From assembly GCA_030268105.1 (NCBI GenBank), contig BSDZ01000080.1, forward strand, positions 3,287,501 to 3,351,500: a stretch of 64,000 nt of DNA, in the 5' to 3' direction. This stretch comes from Volvox africanus (Eukaryota > Chlorophyta > Chlorophyceae > Chlamydomonadales > Volvocaceae). Positions 48,446 through 60,918 of the stretch are shown here, one piece after another. Both the position numbers and the translations under genes were made by a program. Under the pieces are notes generated by a model that ran no database searches, was not told the DNA's origin, and was given only the letters and a program-made list of their open reading frames with translations. Within the stretch, counting starts at the first letter, position 1. Every line of letters begins with the position of its first letter.

Positions 48446-51400
48446 TCAATGATGCTGTAGCCCCGTGCCACGGCCGCCCCGGGCTTCCGGGCTTCGATGG
48501 CCTTTCTGGCACTCCTGTGCCGCTATGCGGTCGCATGCGGCGCGGTGCACCGCATCCCGGTTGTCCGGCAGCTTGTGGTACAACTGCTGGAGCGCGATGC
48601 TGCCCTCCTTGGCAACGGACACGCACATGTGTTAGGGGCATCAGAGACGGAAAATCAGTAAAGGTTGCAAAAACCTCCATGCGGTTTCTCCGGCGGCTTA
48701 CTCCTGCAGACTGCTGGAACAATATCCAACTCAGCAGCCCGCCCCACCGGGCCGCAGCAGCACAGGCAGGACGGTCTGCCAAGTTCATAAGCGGCAGGCC
48801 ACCGGGTTGCGATACTTGCAACCGACAATTCTCCTGGACGTATTCCGCCTGGATCAAGGCGTTCGCTCCCTCCGAGCACATGCCTAAGAGTAAGTGCCTC
48901 CGTTGCGGTGCCCGAAAGCCGCCCACCGAACCCTTTACCAACCTTGAGCTTGCGGTCCACACTTCCATCAGGCTCCCAGGCATACAGCCCAAACTTCATC
49001 GTGTAGCCAGTGGCCCACTCCAGTGCATCCACTAAGGTCCTGGAGTCGGGGTTGGAAGTGCGGCAGGCGGCATCGGGGGGGGAGTCGAATAAAACGAGCT
49101 GTGATGTAAAGTAAGTAGTCGCCAAGGCCGCAAATTAAAGCAGTAAAACGAAGAAGAGAAACCGTAATAATGTATACTATCGGCCGTATTGCTGGCGGCG
49201 AAGTGAAAGCCGTGTTGAGCTTGAGGCGAAGTTGACTGACCGCTGGCGCTGCCGCTGTCACGCACGTGCTCCTCCCGACCCACCTGTGAAAAGAACCCTG
49301 CACGCGCCTGGCACCCAACCAACCCGGCATTGGGGGGGGGGAGGATCTGGTCCGTGGGTTACGAGATCCGTGGCTTTCAACTATGAAGCTGGATACACTA
49401 CATCTCATAAGGACTTGGAAAAGAGGATCCCATCGAAAAAACCTTCACCAGCTTCCCACGCAAGAAACAAGGCCACATCCCTCAACCGCGGCGGGAACCA
49501 CCTAGCTGGGTTGTTTTAAAAAGTATTTTAACCACCGCAGATTTAAGCATAGCCATGCGCATTTTCTTCTTCTTTTGCCTTCTGTAATGTGTGTAATTAT
49601 TTAGATGCTCTAAACCTGTTTATTTATTTTCCGATCACATATCCGTTAAATATCCAGCTCTACGCTGCGCCACGCCCCACCCGCTCCACAGCCCGTCGTC
49701 ACGCGATGGAGGTTTTCGAAACGCCTTTGGAATCAGAAGTACCACGACCTGCGGTCACGCCCTGTCCTGCCCCTCTTTCTTGATGAAAATGTACGGAATT
49801 AACATACTTACCAGTAGTACACTCCGCGCACGTCGTACCCATCCGCTACGGCATGAAGTATCTGAGAATCAGCGGACATGAGCAAAACACAGAGCGGCGG
49901 TAGACTATGCTAAATAAATCCATACGGCCATGTTCCAATAACGGAGCATTGGGCCACGAGAGGCCGGTTCCGGGAAACCCAACAACCCAATACAGTTGTA
50001 AGCATGTTGCTGATGATCCACAATCCCGAAGACCCCACGGAGCGAAAGAAACGGGTGGGGTGCATCCGCATGCAAGTGACGAGACACCATAAGGTTCACG
50101 GATAGCATGCGGCCGCCGTAACTCCGTAATCCAGTTCCAGATCCAGTCGCACCTGTTGCAGGTAGGACTCTATCATGATGGCGCGCCGGTCGTCACGTGC
50201 GTCCGCAATGCCGGTCTCCGTAATGTACATGGGGATACCGAACTCAGAACATCTGGACGCGAAGGGCCGGAGGAATTTTCGTTAGGACTGGGAGGCAGCA
50301 GATGCGGGCAGCACGCGCCCGGGGGTGGGCTAGCGCTTACCGCTTGATTGCCCGGTACATGCCCTCGGGGTAGATGGGGTAGTACATGTCCGTCATGACC
50401 TCCTGCTGACGGTGTGTCGGCGTTAGACACCAGCTGACGACTCCCCGAGAGTAGTAGTTGATGCCCCACCAGTCGCACGGCGGCTTACCGCCTGGGTCGC
50501 GCCAGCGCTGCCACACGCCCAGCAGCGGCAGCTTCCACACGAACTCCCCCGTCAGCATCCAGTGCTCCATCACATTGCACCCCACCCAGTACGTCATCCA
50601 GTCAGCGACAATCCTGGGGCGGTTTGGGTTGTAATATGAGGTTGTCAGGGGGAGCAAGGCGGTTGCATTGTGGTATTGTAATTCAGGCCGCAGTCCCCAG
50701 TGGGCGGCTATGTGGCTCGGGAGACATCGCCACGCGCATGGCCGTAGGCCTAGCCACCTTGCTGGCAGGGCGGGAGATCTGTCGAGTACCCCCCGTCGGC
50801 GTTGGTCTAACACCGCCCGAGCACGTAATGAGGTTCCACACCGGCTACAAGTCGCGCCCTTGTTAGAAGTCCGTGGTTTATAATATCAAGGTATGCTTCC
50901 CGGCATGTAAACCGTTTCTTCGCTCTTTAGGATTTCAGGGTAGCGGGGGTTAGGATTTAAAACCCTAAAACCAAAGCCCCGCTAAGATATGAGGGTATGG
51001 TCGATACCATGTGATTGCGCTCACTTGGCCACAGCGAATAGCAGCCCGCTGCCTTGTGGCTCGAAGGTTATGTGATGGTTGACCAAGCCCACCAGTGCGC
51101 GCTCCCCGCCCGTCATCGCCTTGATGGCCCAGTAGACCGCCACATGCGCCTTGAGCATGTTGCCTAACATGCGGCCCGCCGCCACAAGGTCCATGAAGTG
51201 CCCCGGAGGGGAGATGCCGATGATCCACCCCAAGAATAGGTAGCACTGTGGTGAGGAGGGAACGCAAAAATCCAAACGGCGGGCGGAAAGGCCAACAGCA
51301 AGTGGGGTGTTGTGAATGCCGGAACAGGCCTAGCCTCCGTCCGCTAAGACAGGACATAGGAACTAATACCGGTTCGCTGCGCTAGTTAATGGGATATAGT

Positions 51401-53068
51401 TTAACAGCGAAAATGTCCCGAAGATGTCTTCTGCGTGTATTGACGCGCATCAGATTGATTAAGAACTCATATCGACGCGGTCAGTTTGCGACCGACAGCT
51501 GGCGTCTCGGCCCCCTGTGGGGCACTTCTGATGCACTCTCCGCCGTTGCATTGGAATTTCATTGGTGCCGGCGATACTGCCAGATTGGTGACCGAATCTG
51601 AAAGCGGGAAGGGCAGCATGAGCCCTGAGAGCTCATACGGGGTACACACCGCTGTGTGCCAGGCAGAAGACGGGGAGGTGGTAACACCTTCGTGCCCCTG
51701 CATGACGTCACATTGCCATCAGTCCCGTCCTCACCGTGGGCTCGTTGAAGGTAGCCCACAGCCGGATCCTGGTTCCGAACCACCTGAAGCAGCGCTTGCA
51801 GTACTCCACAAAGGCGGGGATGTTCTCCTCCTTGGTGAAGCCCCCCGCGTCCTCGAACCAGGTGGGATGCACGAAATGCCACAACGTGGCGTTAGGCTCC
51901 AGACCGTGAGCCGCCATGCAGTCGAGCATCTGGTGGTACCTGGAAACGGCAAGACACAACCCATGAATAGCCAGGAATCAGCAAACGCACACATCGGCAG
52001 GGGCGAGGGGCTCACGAGAAGTCCTCTTCTCGACTGACTAATCGACAGACAGACGGGACGGTAATCCCCGCCATCCTACCGCGTCCTCCTGCCAGCAAAA
52101 TGTCAGATACTACCAGCCAGAGGACCGAACAGCGGGTGAAGGCATGACGCCACCCGATTGCGCCCCAAACCCTTGTCCTTAAGGACAACACGCACGGGGG
52201 AACATGAGACATCAATGACCGCCGCCTGATGCTTGTCAGCAGGTGCGGGGCGCAGTCGCTCATCCACGCGTTCACCCACGCCACCTGTTAACAGCTTCCA
52301 TGTCGATCAGGCCTTGCTCCGGCTCGATGCGCGCCCACTCGATAGAGAAGCGAAAGGAAGTGCATCCCAGGTCCGCCGACAGACGGATATCTTCCTCATA
52401 CCTGTAAAGATGGGGTGGAGTAGAGGCAGCGCGGAAGCAAGGAAAGTTGCTCTGCGTGAGCACACGTACGGTGGTGCAGTCCAACATGCTGGGATTGTGT
52501 CCCCTCACCTTTTTCATCTTGGAAACAAGGAATGGGTAATGGATGTATCCTAAGACAGCAATGTTGGCAGGTTGCCCATGCCATGCGCGTGCGGAGCTAG
52601 CACGTGAAACAGGCAGATCGCAGCAAGAACTCGCCAGGTCGAGCAGAAGCTGGCTAGCATCGACTGAACGGTCAAGGGCTTTTCCGCGAGGTTTTGTGAC
52701 TCCCCTAGCCCTCCATTCTGACGCAATCCGCCTCGCCGCCAGACCCACCTGTCCCAGAATCCGTTGGCCTTCTCGATGCTCGCATGGCCCCGCACCGCCC
52801 GCACACCTAAGCGCCGAAGCGGCCAGCGAGACTTTGCAAAGCGGGTCCAGTTGGAGCCCTTATCACCGGAGCATTGCCACACGGAGATGCCGACGCCCTT
52901 CAAGAACCGGGAGGAGAGCTCCTCAGCGGATATGGGTTTAGCCAGTTGCCTCGGACTACTGCTGGTGCTGTTCCTGTTCCTCTTTCTGATGTCCATGACT
53001 CGTGCAACGAAGGTAGTAATCCCGTCCATGCTTGCATTGGCCGTTGGGCTGCTGCCTATACCGTTCAT
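48446..53068 (-). CDS. GH1 family glycosidase, copy A
   Basis: Retaining glycoside hydrolase of family 1 (beta-glucosidase-like). Nine exons in transcription order: 53068-52749, 52401-52285, 51939-51735, 51245-51025, 50613-50341, 50252-50153, 49861-49812, 49039-48943, 48607-48446, giving about 514 residues. Motifs are ISVWQCSGDKGSNW, YEEDIRLSADLG, FSIEWARIEPEQG, LWHFVHPTWF, the acid/base glutamate in ATFNEPT, WWGINYYSRG, the nucleophile glutamate in YITETG, and WATGYTMKFGLYAWEPDG. Exons 2-8 have exactly the same lengths as in copy B. No signal peptide is visible, so it is probably cytosolic or organellar. The N-terminus is Ser-rich (STSSSPRQLAKP). The final exon starts after a plain AAG acceptor and, beyond EGS, shares little with copy B. 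Substrate unknown; a link to SFR2-type plant GH1 galactosyltransferases is only a possibility. Confidence 0.92.
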
Positions 53069-53786
53069 GGTAATTCCAAAGGTTTAGTGTTCGAAGGGGG
53101 TACAAAAGTGACACAGTATTGATCTAAATTGGATTAAGCTGGAACTATGGGATGGGTAGCTTCTGTGCAAAGAAGCCGCATACACCCGCGCACTGCGGAC
53201 TTGAAGTCATAGCGTTACGCGCAGAGCGTTAACGGTCTGATTTGCAACATAGAAGGTGCATACATTCCAATTTTATGACTGCCAAGAAAAAGGCACGTTT
53301 TGCACTGCCTGCTCTGGAAGCTTCATGCAGTTGCGCTGGGACACCAGGCTCCCACGTAGATAGACCCCCGGGTCACTTCCCCAAACCATCAGCCGTTTCC
53401 ACAAGTACAGCGTCCATTTGTAATGACGAATTTTACAACAAAATGTATGATTTTTTTCAACATTCAATCAGTCTGAAAGATCTACTGGTGATAAGAACCA
53501 CCGCGGTGTCAACCTCATCTGCAAATATACCACCACACAACAGGCTGGAATTTGAGATTAATAATGTGCATAATGCTACCAATGCATGAAGGTAATGTAT
53601 GCACATTCATGGGGCGAGGTTTGGATCTTTCATGCAAGCCAGTTCATAAACCGTACGACACACCTCAGAGGGCAATCTTTGGGCATGACGTTGCCCCACA
53701 TATAGCTTCGAGTATATTTGGACACTATTTTTCTGTCTTCCCAGGGTCTACACCACGTGTAAACATTCTTTGGTGCCGGAGCAGCC
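53069..53786. promoter_or_regulatory. Divergent promoter region, GH1-A / GH1-B
   Basis: About 720 bp between the two GH1 start codons, which point away from each other. It is AT-richer than the exons. No ORF is convincing and no perfect symmetry was seen across its centre, so the inverted duplication is old here or the promoters have diverged. Confidence 0.5.
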
Positions 53787-56700
53787 ATGAACGGAAACGC
53801 CCCGCAGATTTCGCCGGATTCCAATGAGCAGACAGATAAAATTCGTTTCCTGAAGGGCTCGGCCATCAGCATATGGCAGAATTCCGGTGATGGCGGTTCA
53901 AACTGGACTCGTTTTGCGAATAGCTTATGGCCATTCCGCTATTTTGGCGTCAAAGCCATCAGGGGAAAGTATAATATTGACACATGCAGCGATTTCTGGA
54001 ACAAGTACGTTGCCTGGGGGCCCAAGTAGTTTCGTGCGTTATATTTTTAGGGCAGAAAGGCATTTTCCGACGGGAGGCCTTTCCCTACCAGGAAAAGAAT
54101 AACCTTTGTCACTTTCCATTAACTTAATCGCATGGATCGATAGGGGAAGTTTTAATTTTGACCTGCGTGTTTCGGAAATTCCGTCGGGTTGTGCATGAGT
54201 CATCCATTATACGCAGCAGATCGTAGCGCCATCTCCACACAAATAATTAATTGTTTCCATGGTCGATTGATGGGGAGGCCGCAGTGGCACGGTGGCAGAA
54301 CCACCCCAAAACAAGGAAACACCTCCACCTCCACAGCTACCCTAGCAAAGGCTTGGTCCCCTCACCCAGGGCTAATGCGGTGGGTTATGACCACCATCCA
54401 ATTGGCAGACCCCACAACCTCTGTGACCCCCATTGGGTCGCCAACCGTCCCTTGTATGCACAATCATCCCAAAACACGTCAGTTGAGCCCGGTTTCGATC
54501 CTTACTCCTGCAGCTACGAGCGGGACATCAAGCTAGCTGCAGATATTGGCAGCACGACGCTGCGCTTCTCATTTGAATGGGCTCGCATTGAACCGGAGCG
54601 AGGCGTAATAGACATGGAGGCTGTGCGTAGGTGGGCGGCAGGTTGCAATCCACAGCCATTTGGCTAGAGGCGACTGTCTGTTATGCTGTGCCGTGGATGT
54701 GTTTCAGTGGGAGGGTTGATACCAGTGCCAAGGCAGCGTTCCCATGGATGCTATCACCATGACCCGCGGATATATTGGCTTCATGGTGTCGTGCTTCATA
54801 TATGCCACTGTACGCACCGGCGGTGATCTCGGGATTGCGGTTTGTCCATCAGTCAGTCGAGAAGAGGACTTCTCGTGAGCCCCTCGCCCCTGCCGATGTG
54901 TGCGTTTGCTGATTCCTGGCTATTCATGGGTTGTGTCTTGCCGTTTCCAGGTACCACCAGATGCTCGACTGCATGGCGGCTCACGGTCTGGAGCCTAACG
55001 CCACGTTGTGGCACTTCGTGCATCCCACCTGGTTCGAGGACGCGGGGGGCTTCACCAAGGAGGAGAACATCCCCGCCTTTGTGGAGTACTGCAAGCGCTG
55101 CTTCAGGTGGTTCGGAACCAGGATCCGGCTGTGGGCTACCTTCAACGAGCCCACGGTGAGGACGGAACGGACTGGGTTATGCGTCGCCGCTGGGAAGATG
55201 TTGGGTCCTGCACGGATCCAAAATCTGGTGATTCTTAGAAGTGTACCTTGCTGCTCTGTACCAGCATGCGCCAGTCCAGAGGATCTCTCTTACATGTGCT
55301 GCTGCTAAGAGCCATCGCCGTCAGTAACTGAGTGGGCACTTCATGCAAGTTGCTGCCTACCTGCCCTTCGGTATGTCATGTCCCGCCGCACCTACCATCC
55401 CACCTCGCTGACAGCCCTACTCATCCATGTCCCACCCCAGTGCTACATGTTCTTGGGATTCATCGTGGGCATTGCTCCTCCGGGCCGCATCTTCGACCTG
55501 GTTGCGGCGGGCCGGATGCTGAGCACCATGCTCAAAGCGCACGTGGCGGCGTACAAAGCCATCAAGGCAATGCCAGGAGGTGACAAGGCGCAGGTGGGGC
55601 TCGTGAGCCATCACATCACCTTCGAGGCGCAGGCGGATGGTATCTTGCACGGTGTGGCCAAGTGAGTGGATTTTTGATTAGATGAAGGGACATGGACCCC
55701 CTCCAGTGCGCATGGTATTGGAGCATGGTTGGCATGCAGCCATAAAGGTCAGGTAAGCTTGCCAGCGTGCTACTTTCAGCGGCACGGCGTCGTCCAGGTT
55801 GAGAAAGGCAGAACCCGGTGACCAAGGTAATGTCACGGGACTCGGGTCAAAACGTCCAAACGTCCTTGCATCTTAATGCCGTAATGGACCTAGCTAACAT
55901 GTTGCAATGGTGGCACATCCGATCCAAAGCAAGGCAGTCGACCGTTGGCAAGCATGTTGACTGCCTGCCGCTACCTGCTTTGCGCAGCGATGTCCTGATG
56001 GCTGCGGCAGGGTCTCGCCCACCCACTTGAAGGATGTCCGGAAATCGTCTCCCACAAAAGCTGACCGCTGACCTGCCCCGCCAACCCGCACAGGCTGCTG
56101 TCTGACTGGATGACATATTGGTGGGGCTGGGACGTGTTGGAGCACTGGATGCTGACTGGGGAGTTCGTGTGGAAGCTGCCGGTCTTAGGGGTGTGGCAAC
56201 AATGGCGCGATCCGGAAGGCAAGCCCCCATGCGACTGGTGGGGTATCAACTATTACTCGCGCGGCATCTTTTCCTGGTATTTGGTTCCCAGCTGCCGTCA
56301 GCAGGAGGTCATGACGGACATGTACTACCCCATCTACCCCGAGGGCATGTACCGGGCAATCAAGCGGTAAGCGCTAACCCACCCCCGGGCGTGTGCTGCC
56401 CGCATCTGCTGCCTCCCAGTCCTAACGAAAATTCCTCCGGCCCTTCGCGTCCAGATGTTCTGAGTTCGGTATCCCCATGTACATTACGGAGACCGGCATT
56501 GCGGACGCACGTGACGACCGGCGCGCCATCATGATAGACGCGTACTTCAAGGAGGCGAGTGCCGTAATGCGGCGTGCGGGAAGCGATTGGCGAGCTTGCA
56601 AGGGACGGTTAGGTTGCTGCCCCGCGGCTTGCGTTGCCAGACGGATGCCTTTCAACCGTCGCTGCCCGCCCGTGGGGTTCGGTGCCCGTAGGGTTCACTG

Positions 56701-57778
56701 CCGCTACCGCCGTCTGGGGCCCAGAGGTTTTTGTATTGGTTCATACGCTTTAACGGGTATATTTGCCTTCATCATCGTCGTGTGGATGGCGCTTGCCATG
56801 TTATTGACATGTTAGGCGCTGATAGGCACTGAAATGCTTTCCATCTTCAATACTACCGGTCATGTACGCGCAGGTCATGCGCGCAGTTGCGGAGGGCTAC
56901 GACGTGCGGGGCTTCTATTACTGGTCAGTGGGGCCAGCCAGTCGGGCGGCTTGTGCGCGCACCCTGGGTTGTTTTTGCCTGACGAAATGGCTTTTGAGAA
57001 GGCCTGCAGGGCCCCGTTCTTACCTGAGGGTACTGAACAACTTAACAGGGGCGATGTCCAATCCCAATGTCCGTTATGTCATAGAAGTATCTGGATATAT
57101 TAGAATTTACGTAAGTTCTATATTCTGTCTGCTAAATTTACGTGTGGTGCACCGATATCACACCATATCACCCGGTTGCACCCTAGGACGCTGCTTGATA
57201 ACCTGGAGTGGGCCACTGGCTACACGATGAAGTTTGGGCTGTATGCCTGGGAGCCTGATGGAAGTGTGGACCGCAAGCTCAAGGTTGGTGAGGGGTTCGG
57301 TGGGCGGCTTTCGGGAACTGCAACGGAGGCATTTTCATAGGTGGGACGGACGGATGATGCTCAAGACCAGTAAACTGTGCACCACTGAACAGCGGAACAA
57401 CCCTTAACTGAGCGTTACCGACTGGAGATCTGTTGCCGCCCGGGTCAGAACTGGAAACTATACTGATAACTATACTGAAAATACCTTGGCTTTCGGCCCC
57501 AATAGCACCGCATCATCGTGCGCCGCCTATCGCTGGTTTGGTCATTATTGCAGGAGGGCAGCAAGACACTCGTACGGTACTTCCGCACATTGCCAGACAG
57601 TCTGGAGGAAGTACGTGAGGCGGCACGCAAGGCGCAGGCGGTATTGGGGGCCGACTTGGGTGTGGAGCAGGAGCTGAAGGAGGAGGGCTTTGTGCGTATG
57701 GGGTCTGAAGGCAAGCTGCTGCCGGATGGCAAGGGTCCAGGGGAGCCCGGAGGCGTGGGTATGGTGGCCATCGGCTGA
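53787..57778 (+). CDS. GH1 family glycosidase, copy B
   Basis: Second retaining GH1 enzyme, mirror image of copy A. Exons 53787-54004, 54514-54630, 54951-55155, 55441-55661, 56094-56366, 56455-56554, 56874-56923, 57187-57283, 57554-57778 give about 501 residues. Motifs are ISIWQNSGDGGSNW, YERDIKLAADIG, FSFEWARIEPERG, LWHFVHPTWF, the acid/base glutamate in ATFNEPT, WWGINYYSRG, the nucleophile in YITETG, and LLDNLEWATGYTMKFGLYAW. The C-terminal exon (EGSKTLVRYFRTLPDSLEEV) is longer than in copy A. Intron 6 appears to use a GC donor (GAG then GCGAGT) where copy A has GTGCGA. Phase and exon length match copy A only with this donor. Exon 3 and parts of exons 5, 6 and 8, with adjoining introns, are almost identical to copy A. 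A candidate TGTAA lies at 58506-58510. Confidence 0.92.
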
Positions 57779-58832
57779 GGCTGCGAGTGAGCTGGATGTC
57801 TGACCCGTCTAGTGTGCTGGGATGGCAGTACGCTTAGTCCAGCAGCTTGGATTGGCGGCGACAAGGGGTATGTGTCAGAGACCTGGATCGCTTATCGGAT
57901 TTAACCCCGGTTTATGTCTGGGGACTGGGGTTGAGACGCACCCAGGTGTTTGACGTGTCCCAGGTACCAGTGGGCAGGGGCATGATAGCTCGGGACGGAA
58001 ACAGGTGGTGCTGGAATCTGGAAGGTCGGGGGGATGTGACATCGCTCAAGTATTTTAAAGCATATGGGAATGGTGCGTGTTTGGGTGTAGGGTTTTGTTT
58101 GGAAGTCCAGACGTTCCTGTACTTATATATTCCTGAATGGGTACAGTGCAAGAGGCGAACATGCCGCGATTTCGGTTCTTGTAGGCGGTATGATATACAA
58201 ACAAGCTTAAACTTTCCGGACATGGGCATGCATACTGTGGGCAAGCGTGTGCTTGTATAGTGGGCACGACGTTGCGCAACGACACGCTTATGTGTATTAA
58301 ACTTTCCGGACATGGGCATGCATACTGTGGGCAAGCGTGTGCTTGTATAGTGGGCACGACGTTGCGCAACGACACGCTTATGTGTATTTCATTGGGCTAC
58401 GTCCCAGGCATCCGCACTGTTTCATTGGCGGACGGTCTGTGACGGATCCCTGATTTTTACCGAGAGAAGCAGGCACGAGAAGCAGCAGGTCGCTGCAAAC
58501 ATGATTGTAAAAGCTCAGCGCGCCTTCCGTTCATCGATTTGCAAACCCAATCTACACACTAGGACACGCTACCAGCAATGAGCGGGTATTCTATTGTACA
58601 TGGTTGTCGGTGTGCCGCCGCGGGTGTGCCGCCGTGAGTATACCAACCGGTGCAGAGAGACACATCCATGACCAAGCCTGCCTTAGTCGTCCACCTTGGT
58701 TCACACATATGTCAAGCACACGCACACACGCCATGACGCATTACCCAGATACAGCATTCGCACACCGTAGGCACGTCGTGACGTTTGCACAGATAAGGTG
58801 TACATACTAAGCGACGGGTCGTAATTACGAAC
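57779..58832. other. Convergent intergenic region with 90-bp tandem duplication
   Basis: 3' sides of GH1-B and of the rhodanese gene. It contains a two-copy 90-bp repeat at 58209-58388 and a TGTAA at 58506-58510 suited to GH1-B. The ORF at 57847-58260 has no motif and ends inside the repeat, so it is not called. Confidence 0.55.
58209..58388. repeat. 90-bp direct tandem duplication
   Basis: Two essentially identical copies starting AAACTTTCCGGACATGGGC, at 58209 and 58299. Identity over 90 bp in non-coding DNA implies a recent event. Confidence 0.93.
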
Positions 58833-60424
58833 TCAATTAGACTGCTTGCTCCTGCAACCGCCACCACTGCCGCAACCACAACTGCTGCCTCCGCTGTGCT
58901 GATGGACCTTGATGGGTAGGCCCTCCCGAGCCCAGGCCATCATGCCACCGTTGACATTTGTGACATTGCTGAAGCCGTACACCTTGCTCAGTCGAACAGT
59001 TGCTTGCCCGGATCGCATGCCCGACCCACATACCACAGCCACCGGCTGACCACGGAACTCGTCCAAAGAGCCGCTACGTACTGCTGCCGATAAATCCGGG
59101 TCCAGCGGCAGGTTGAATGCACCCGCAATGTGGCCGCCATCGTACTCCTGTCGCGAGCGCACGTCTAGTAGCAGCGAAAACTGACTCGTGGCAAGGCGCT
59201 CCTCCAGCTCAATTACCGAAATTTCCTGCAGTGTTTCCCAATGATATAGGGGTTTCGCTGGAAGAATAGGAAGATAAGCGTTACGGCCAGATTCTGACTG
59301 GGTGCATCAAGAGGAAACGGGATACGATTGCATATATCGTAAGCATGAAAATGGGCCATGCGGCAGGCACTGGTATATTACTTCGTGTAGACGTGTGCAT
59401 GCTAGCATTGGCCTGTAGGCAATGTTCACTACCCCTGACCATTGCCACAGGTCGGAAGATATGCCGGCGAATCATTGATTGTTATCCGTTTGCAGCTGGC
59501 CAAATCGAAAATCCGTCCCACATGTCACCGCACACGGACCTGAAACCCTGCCTCCGGTGAGTACGCACTGGGAGACGCTGAGCCGGCAACGTCGCCGTGC
59601 AGAGAACCCAATGCCTGTGTGCCATCATCCTCGTCGAGAATGGGAACCAAACTGGAGAGCACCCTGTGAGCATCGCCAGCTTCGCGCCGCGCTTCGGAAT
59701 CATCTGATTCAGAGCCGTCACGGTAGTCAATCCAAGACTGCAACACCAGAAGCGGGATGTGCAAGCCCTTCTCACCAGCCGAAAATCCCTTAAGATTAGT
59801 TGCTCTGTCAATAAGATCGGACGTGGTGTCTTTGCATCATGGAGTACAAAGCATGCACATGGAGGCATGGCTGCACGGAAGTTAGGATGGCTTGGGAGCT
59901 AGCCGAAAGCCGGTGTGGAGAGTATTTGTTGAATTGATAAGCTTGATTGAACGTCCTTCAGGACAGTATCAGTACCTTTGTGCTGATGCTTCCATGATTT
60001 TTGCGTACCTATATGTGTACGTACGTACCGGCTGATATTCCAGGCCTTGGTACCCAGCGGAGCCGTCTTCCCAGGCACCAGAATAAGGCAACTCCGCTTG
60101 AACGGCACCATCTTCATCATCGCTGTCCTCCCAGACCAGAAGATGGTTCTCCGTAAGGGGGTTGAATTCGCTTAAAAGTGCATGGACATCGAGGAAACGC
60201 TCTGATGTGCTGCGCTCGTCGCTTGACGGTCCAACAACCTCGGCAACGAATACAGTTCCAATTGACCTCTGGCGTAGATACAATTGACCCGCGAGGTGTG
60301 GAGGCGTTTTGCCGTGGGACGTCAACCGAAAGCTTTGCGGAATAACAATTGATGGGCGTGGCCTCACGACGGCTAGCCTCCCTGTCAAAGATAATCCAGG
60401 AAATTGAAAGGCGAAGGTGGACAT
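58833..60424 (-). CDS. Rhodanese-domain protein, probably plastid-targeted
   Basis: Exons in transcription order: 60424-60029, 59737-59540, 59225-58833, all phase 0, about 328 residues. The C-terminal rhodanese domain (about residues 200-310) shows ISVIELEERLA, LLLDVRSRQEYDGGHIAGA, the active-site loop VVCGSGMRSG (Cys near 264) and VNGGMMAWAREGLPIK. The intact CxxGxRS loop fits sulfur transfer from a persulfide, though donor and acceptor are unknown. The N-terminal 130 residues are family-unspecific. They start MSTFAFQFPGLSLTGRLAVV with several Arg and Ser and few acids, like a transit peptide, then run into an acidic WEDSDDEDGAVQ segment. The tail after the domain is Cys/Gly-rich (SSCGCGSGGGC). 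The middle exon (SWIDYRDGSESDD) was placed by splice sites and phase and is the least certain part. Confidence 0.85.
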
Positions 60425-60918
60425 CGTGGGCGAAAACATTTACAGTTTGTGTGACAAAATCCTGAATCAATCTCGGTGATATTAAAAGCGATCCACGGTA
60501 CGGTATTGTAAGGCCCATGGAAGAAGAACTCGAAGCCAATTACACTTTATAATCTATTTCATATCCGTATTTCGCCTTTTAAAACCAATGTATAGAAATC
60601 TAAGCCTCTGTAAAGTATGCGGACGGGCGGGCCCCAGGCAACCTCAGCACTCCCCGGTGCACAGCATAAGTATTTGTGAATGCTGTCTGCCCTAATGAGT
60701 CAAGCATGACTCGTAGCCATCTGAATTCAATTCTTTTGTGCGCGCTCCGGAACCTCTCGTATTTAGGAAGTCTAGCCGTCGCGGCGGCTAGGTGCTAGCT
60801 AATCCTCGACAAGTATGCAAATTTTTAGCTTTAGGAATCACCTTGAAACAACTCGCGCCTACGAATTTATTATTTTCTAAATTGGTAAAGAAGATCGATC
60901 TTTGCCATCCGGTGAAAG
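60425..60918. promoter_or_regulatory. Divergent promoter region, rhodanese gene / IMP3
   Basis: About 495 bp between start codons pointing away from each other. No ORF or specific motif was assigned. Confidence 0.5.

Noticed and set aside
57847..58260. 137-codon plus-strand ORF after GH1-B
   Set aside because: It ends within the 90-bp tandem repeat, lacks motifs, and sits in the probable 3' UTR.
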